Shown: positions 62,462 to 64,000 of the stretch, one piece after another
Layout: each line of letters opens with the position of its first letter
Numbering within the stretch: position 1 is the first letter of the stretch
NCBI RefSeq assembly: GCF_040546595.1
Contig: NZ_JBEPOB010000001.1
Coordinates: 3,907,001 to 3,971,000, forward strand
Origin: Bosea sp. OAE506
GTDB lineage: Bacteria; Pseudomonadota; Alphaproteobacteria; Rhizobiales; Beijerinckiaceae
Direction of reading: 5' to 3'
Length of the DNA: 64,000 nucleotides
Notes under the pieces: model-generated
Seen by the model: the letters and a program-made list of their open reading frames with translations, nothing else
What the model was told of the DNA's origin: nothing
Database searches by the model: none
Position numbers and translations under genes: made by a program

Positions 62462-63274
62462 ATGAATGCCCATGCCCGCCCCGAGGCGGCGCCCGCGCTG
62501 CGGCGCGAGGACCACGACGGTATCGCCGTCCTCACGCTGAACCGGCCGCAATCGCGCAACCCGCTCAGCGAGGCGATGCTGGCCGCGCTGGCAGAAAGCT
62601 TCACCGCCATCGCCGCCGACCGGAGCGTCAAAGCGGTCGTGCTGGCAGCCGAAGGCCCGGTTTTCTGCGCCGGTCACGACCTCAAGGAGATGAGCGCGCA
62701 CCGCGCCGATCCCGATCGCGGGAGGGCCTATTTCACCGACATCCTCGGGCGCTGCTCGCGCGTGATGCAGCAGATCACCGCCCTGCCCCAACCGGTGATC
62801 GCGGCCGTCGAGGGCACGGCGACCGCGGCCGGCTGCCAGCTCGTCGCAAGCTGCGATCTCGCAGTGGCGGGCGAAGCCGCCCGCTTCTGCACGCCGGGCG
62901 TCCATATCGGCCTATTCTGCTCGACGCCGATGGTGGCGCTGACGCGCAACCTCTCCGCCAAGCACGCGATGGAGATGCTGCTGCTGGGCGAGATGGTGCC
63001 CGCCGACGAGGCCGCCCGTATGGGGCTGGTCAACCGCGTGGTGGTGGCCGGCAGCGCGCTGGCGGAGGCGCAGCGGCTGGCGGCCGTGATCGCCTCGAAA
63101 TCATCGGCGACCATCCGCATCGGCAAGCGCGCCTTCTACGAGCAGCGCGAGATGGGGCTGGCGGCGGCCTATGACCACGCCTCGGCGGTGATGGTCGAGA
63201 ACATGCTCGCGCGCGACGCCGAGGAAGGAATCGGTGCGTTCGTGGGGAAGCGGGCGCCGGTGTGGAAGGGGTAG
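62462..63274 (+). CDS. enoyl-CoA hydratase/isomerase family protein
   Basis: 270 residues from the ATG at 62462 (GAGG eight bases upstream). Crotonase fold: 'IAVLTLNRPQSRNPLSEAML', oxyanion-hole loops 'FCAGHDLKEM' and 'TATAAGCQLVASCDLAVAGE'. The position of the second catalytic Glu of true hydratases (in 'GLFCSTPMVALTRN') is not acidic, so the reaction may differ. Probably fatty-acid or aromatic acyl-CoA metabolism. Confidence 0.9.
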   Translation: MNAHARPEAAPALRREDHDGIAVLTLNRPQSRNPLSEAMLAALAESFTAIAADRSVKAVVLAAEGPVFCAGHDLKEMSAHRADPDRGRAYFTDILGRCSRVMQQITALPQPVIAAVEGTATAAGCQLVASCDLAVAGEAARFCTPGVHIGLFCSTPMVALTRNLSAKHAMEMLLLGEMVPADEAARMGLVNRVVVAGSALAEAQRLAAVIASKSSATIRIGKRAFYEQREMGLAAAYDHASAVMVENMLARDAEEGIGAFVGKRAPVWKG

Positions 63275-63290
63275 CGCGGGCGCAACATTG

Positions 63291-63404
63291 GCGTCATTCT
63301 CGGGCGGAGCCCTCGGGTCAGATCTTCGATCGGCCCAAGGATAAACTCCGAGCAGACCCGCGAATCTCTGGCCGGAGATGCTCGGGTCGAGCCCGAGCAT
63401 GACG
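63291..63404. repeat. 114-bp dispersed intergenic repeat (family B), copy 2
   Basis: gcgtcattctcgggcggagc at the left and gcccgagcatgacg at the right; same length as the copy at 58880-58993 and similar throughout. Confidence 0.85.
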
Positions 63405-63438
63405 CTCTTCATCCCCGCCGCCTCACCCTTGGAATTCC

Positions 63439-63969
63439 ATGTCCCACGACGCCTACCCTGACAGCCAGATCCGCGATATCCTCAAGAGCGTGAAGCGCAT
63501 CGCGCTGGTCGGCGCCTCAGCCAACGAGGCGCGCCCCTCCTGGATCGTGACGAAATACCTGCTCGACCGGGGCTATGACGTCATCCCCGTCAATCCCGGC
63601 CTCGCCGGCCAGACGCTGCTGGGCAAGACCGTCTATGGTTCGCTGAAGGACGTGCCGGGCGCGATCGACATGGTCGAGATCTTCCGCAACTCGGAAGCCG
63701 CCGGGCCGCTCACCGACGAGGCGCTGACGCTCGATCCGCTGCCGAAGGTGATCTGGATGCAGCTCTCGGTGCGCAACGACGAGGCGGCGGCGCGCGCCGA
63801 GGCGAAGGGCGTCACCGTGATCATGAACCGCTGTCCCAAGATCGAATACGGCCGGCTCTCGGGCGAGATCGGCTGGCAGGGCATCAACTCCCGCATCCTC
63901 TCCTCGAAGAAGCCTGTGCTGGCCGGCAAGGGCTTCCAGAAGCTGACGATCCACCGCCCGGGGACATAG
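63439..63969 (+). CDS. CoA-binding domain protein (YccU family)
   Basis: 176 residues. Rossmann-like 'RIALVGASANEARPSWIVTK', then 'YDVIPVNPGLAGQTLLGKTV', 'DMVEIFRNSEAAGPLTDEAL' and 'VTVIMNRCPKIEYGRL'. Single-domain CoA-binding proteins of this type resemble the N-terminal domain of succinyl-CoA synthetase alpha; the cellular role is not known. Complete, ending 31 bp before the window edge. Confidence 0.92.
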   Translation: MSHDAYPDSQIRDILKSVKRIALVGASANEARPSWIVTKYLLDRGYDVIPVNPGLAGQTLLGKTVYGSLKDVPGAIDMVEIFRNSEAAGPLTDEALTLDPLPKVIWMQLSVRNDEAAARAEAKGVTVIMNRCPKIEYGRLSGEIGWQGINSRILSSKKPVLAGKGFQKLTIHRPGT

Positions 63970-64000
63970 AGAGCCACGTGGCGCGGGCCAGCCGCTCCAT

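Noticed and set aside
1..64000. CRISPR array
   Set aside because: No series of regularly spaced identical repeats with unique spacers; the 12-bp triple repeat at 39553 has no spacers.

Overview
The window is GC-rich DNA with a typical alphaproteobacterial (Hyphomicrobiales) gene set: a rplM-rpsI block, argC type 2, class II fructose-bisphosphatase, class I PHA synthase and a TRAP carboxylate transporter. A Bosea-like genus would fit, but that is inference from gene content only. The sequence divides into an accessory left part (about 1-39.65 kb) and a conserved-looking chromosomal right part (about 39.65-64 kb). The border is a tRNA-Glu gene whose 3' end faces a tyrosine-recombinase gene, the usual sign of a genomic island inserted at a tRNA.

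Left part. 1-6 kb: the start of a flavodoxin-fold quinone reductase divergent from a LysR regulator, an IS3-family element, a P-loop kinase, and an AmpR-like regulator divergent from a class A beta-lactamase with all four catalytic motifs. 6-12 kb: a truncated integrase, a RloC-like/AAA_13 ATPase gene with an N-terminal frameshift, and two overlapping genes of unknown function, one split by a single-base shift. 12-13.8 kb: an insertion-sequence graveyard (fused istB and IS66 remnants) and an AT-rich stretch. 13.8-28.9 kb: a DISARM-type phage defence locus on the minus strand in the order drmD, drmMI, GIY-YIG nuclease, (small opposed gene), XRE-ImmA/IrrE protease, PIN-domain protein, drmA, drmB. 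The expected last gene, drmC, is absent where the IS remnants begin, and drmA is frameshifted near its C-terminus. 29.4-36.8 kb: a co-directional seven-gene cluster with no name I know: a small helical protein, an exonuclease-I-like nuclease, two clear paralogues and a third probable relative, a Lon-like AAA+ ATPase without a protease domain, and an unknown protein, with hairpins between several of the genes. This is the best candidate for an undescribed system. 37.1-39.5 kb: a 'mobile mystery protein A'-like HTH regulator and the integrase.

Right part. recJ, aroQ, a dctPQM TRAP operon with a divergent GntR/FCD regulator, glpX, hom, an AlaC-like aminotransferase, phaC, a FadL-type outer-membrane protein, a fumarylacetoacetase-family hydrolase, argC preceded by a possible Arg-codon leader and terminator, an agmatinase-family ureohydrolase, an SDR enzyme, rpsI, rplM, a ModA-like binding protein, a thioesterase, an enoyl-CoA hydratase and a CoA-binding protein. 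Two families of dispersed intergenic repeats were noticed only in this part.

Single-base frameshifts are concentrated in the left part (IS orfA, AAA_13 gene, the unknown large gene, drmA, istB), with one in the right part (a lipoprotein gene). Real decay and assembly indels cannot be told apart from the sequence alone.
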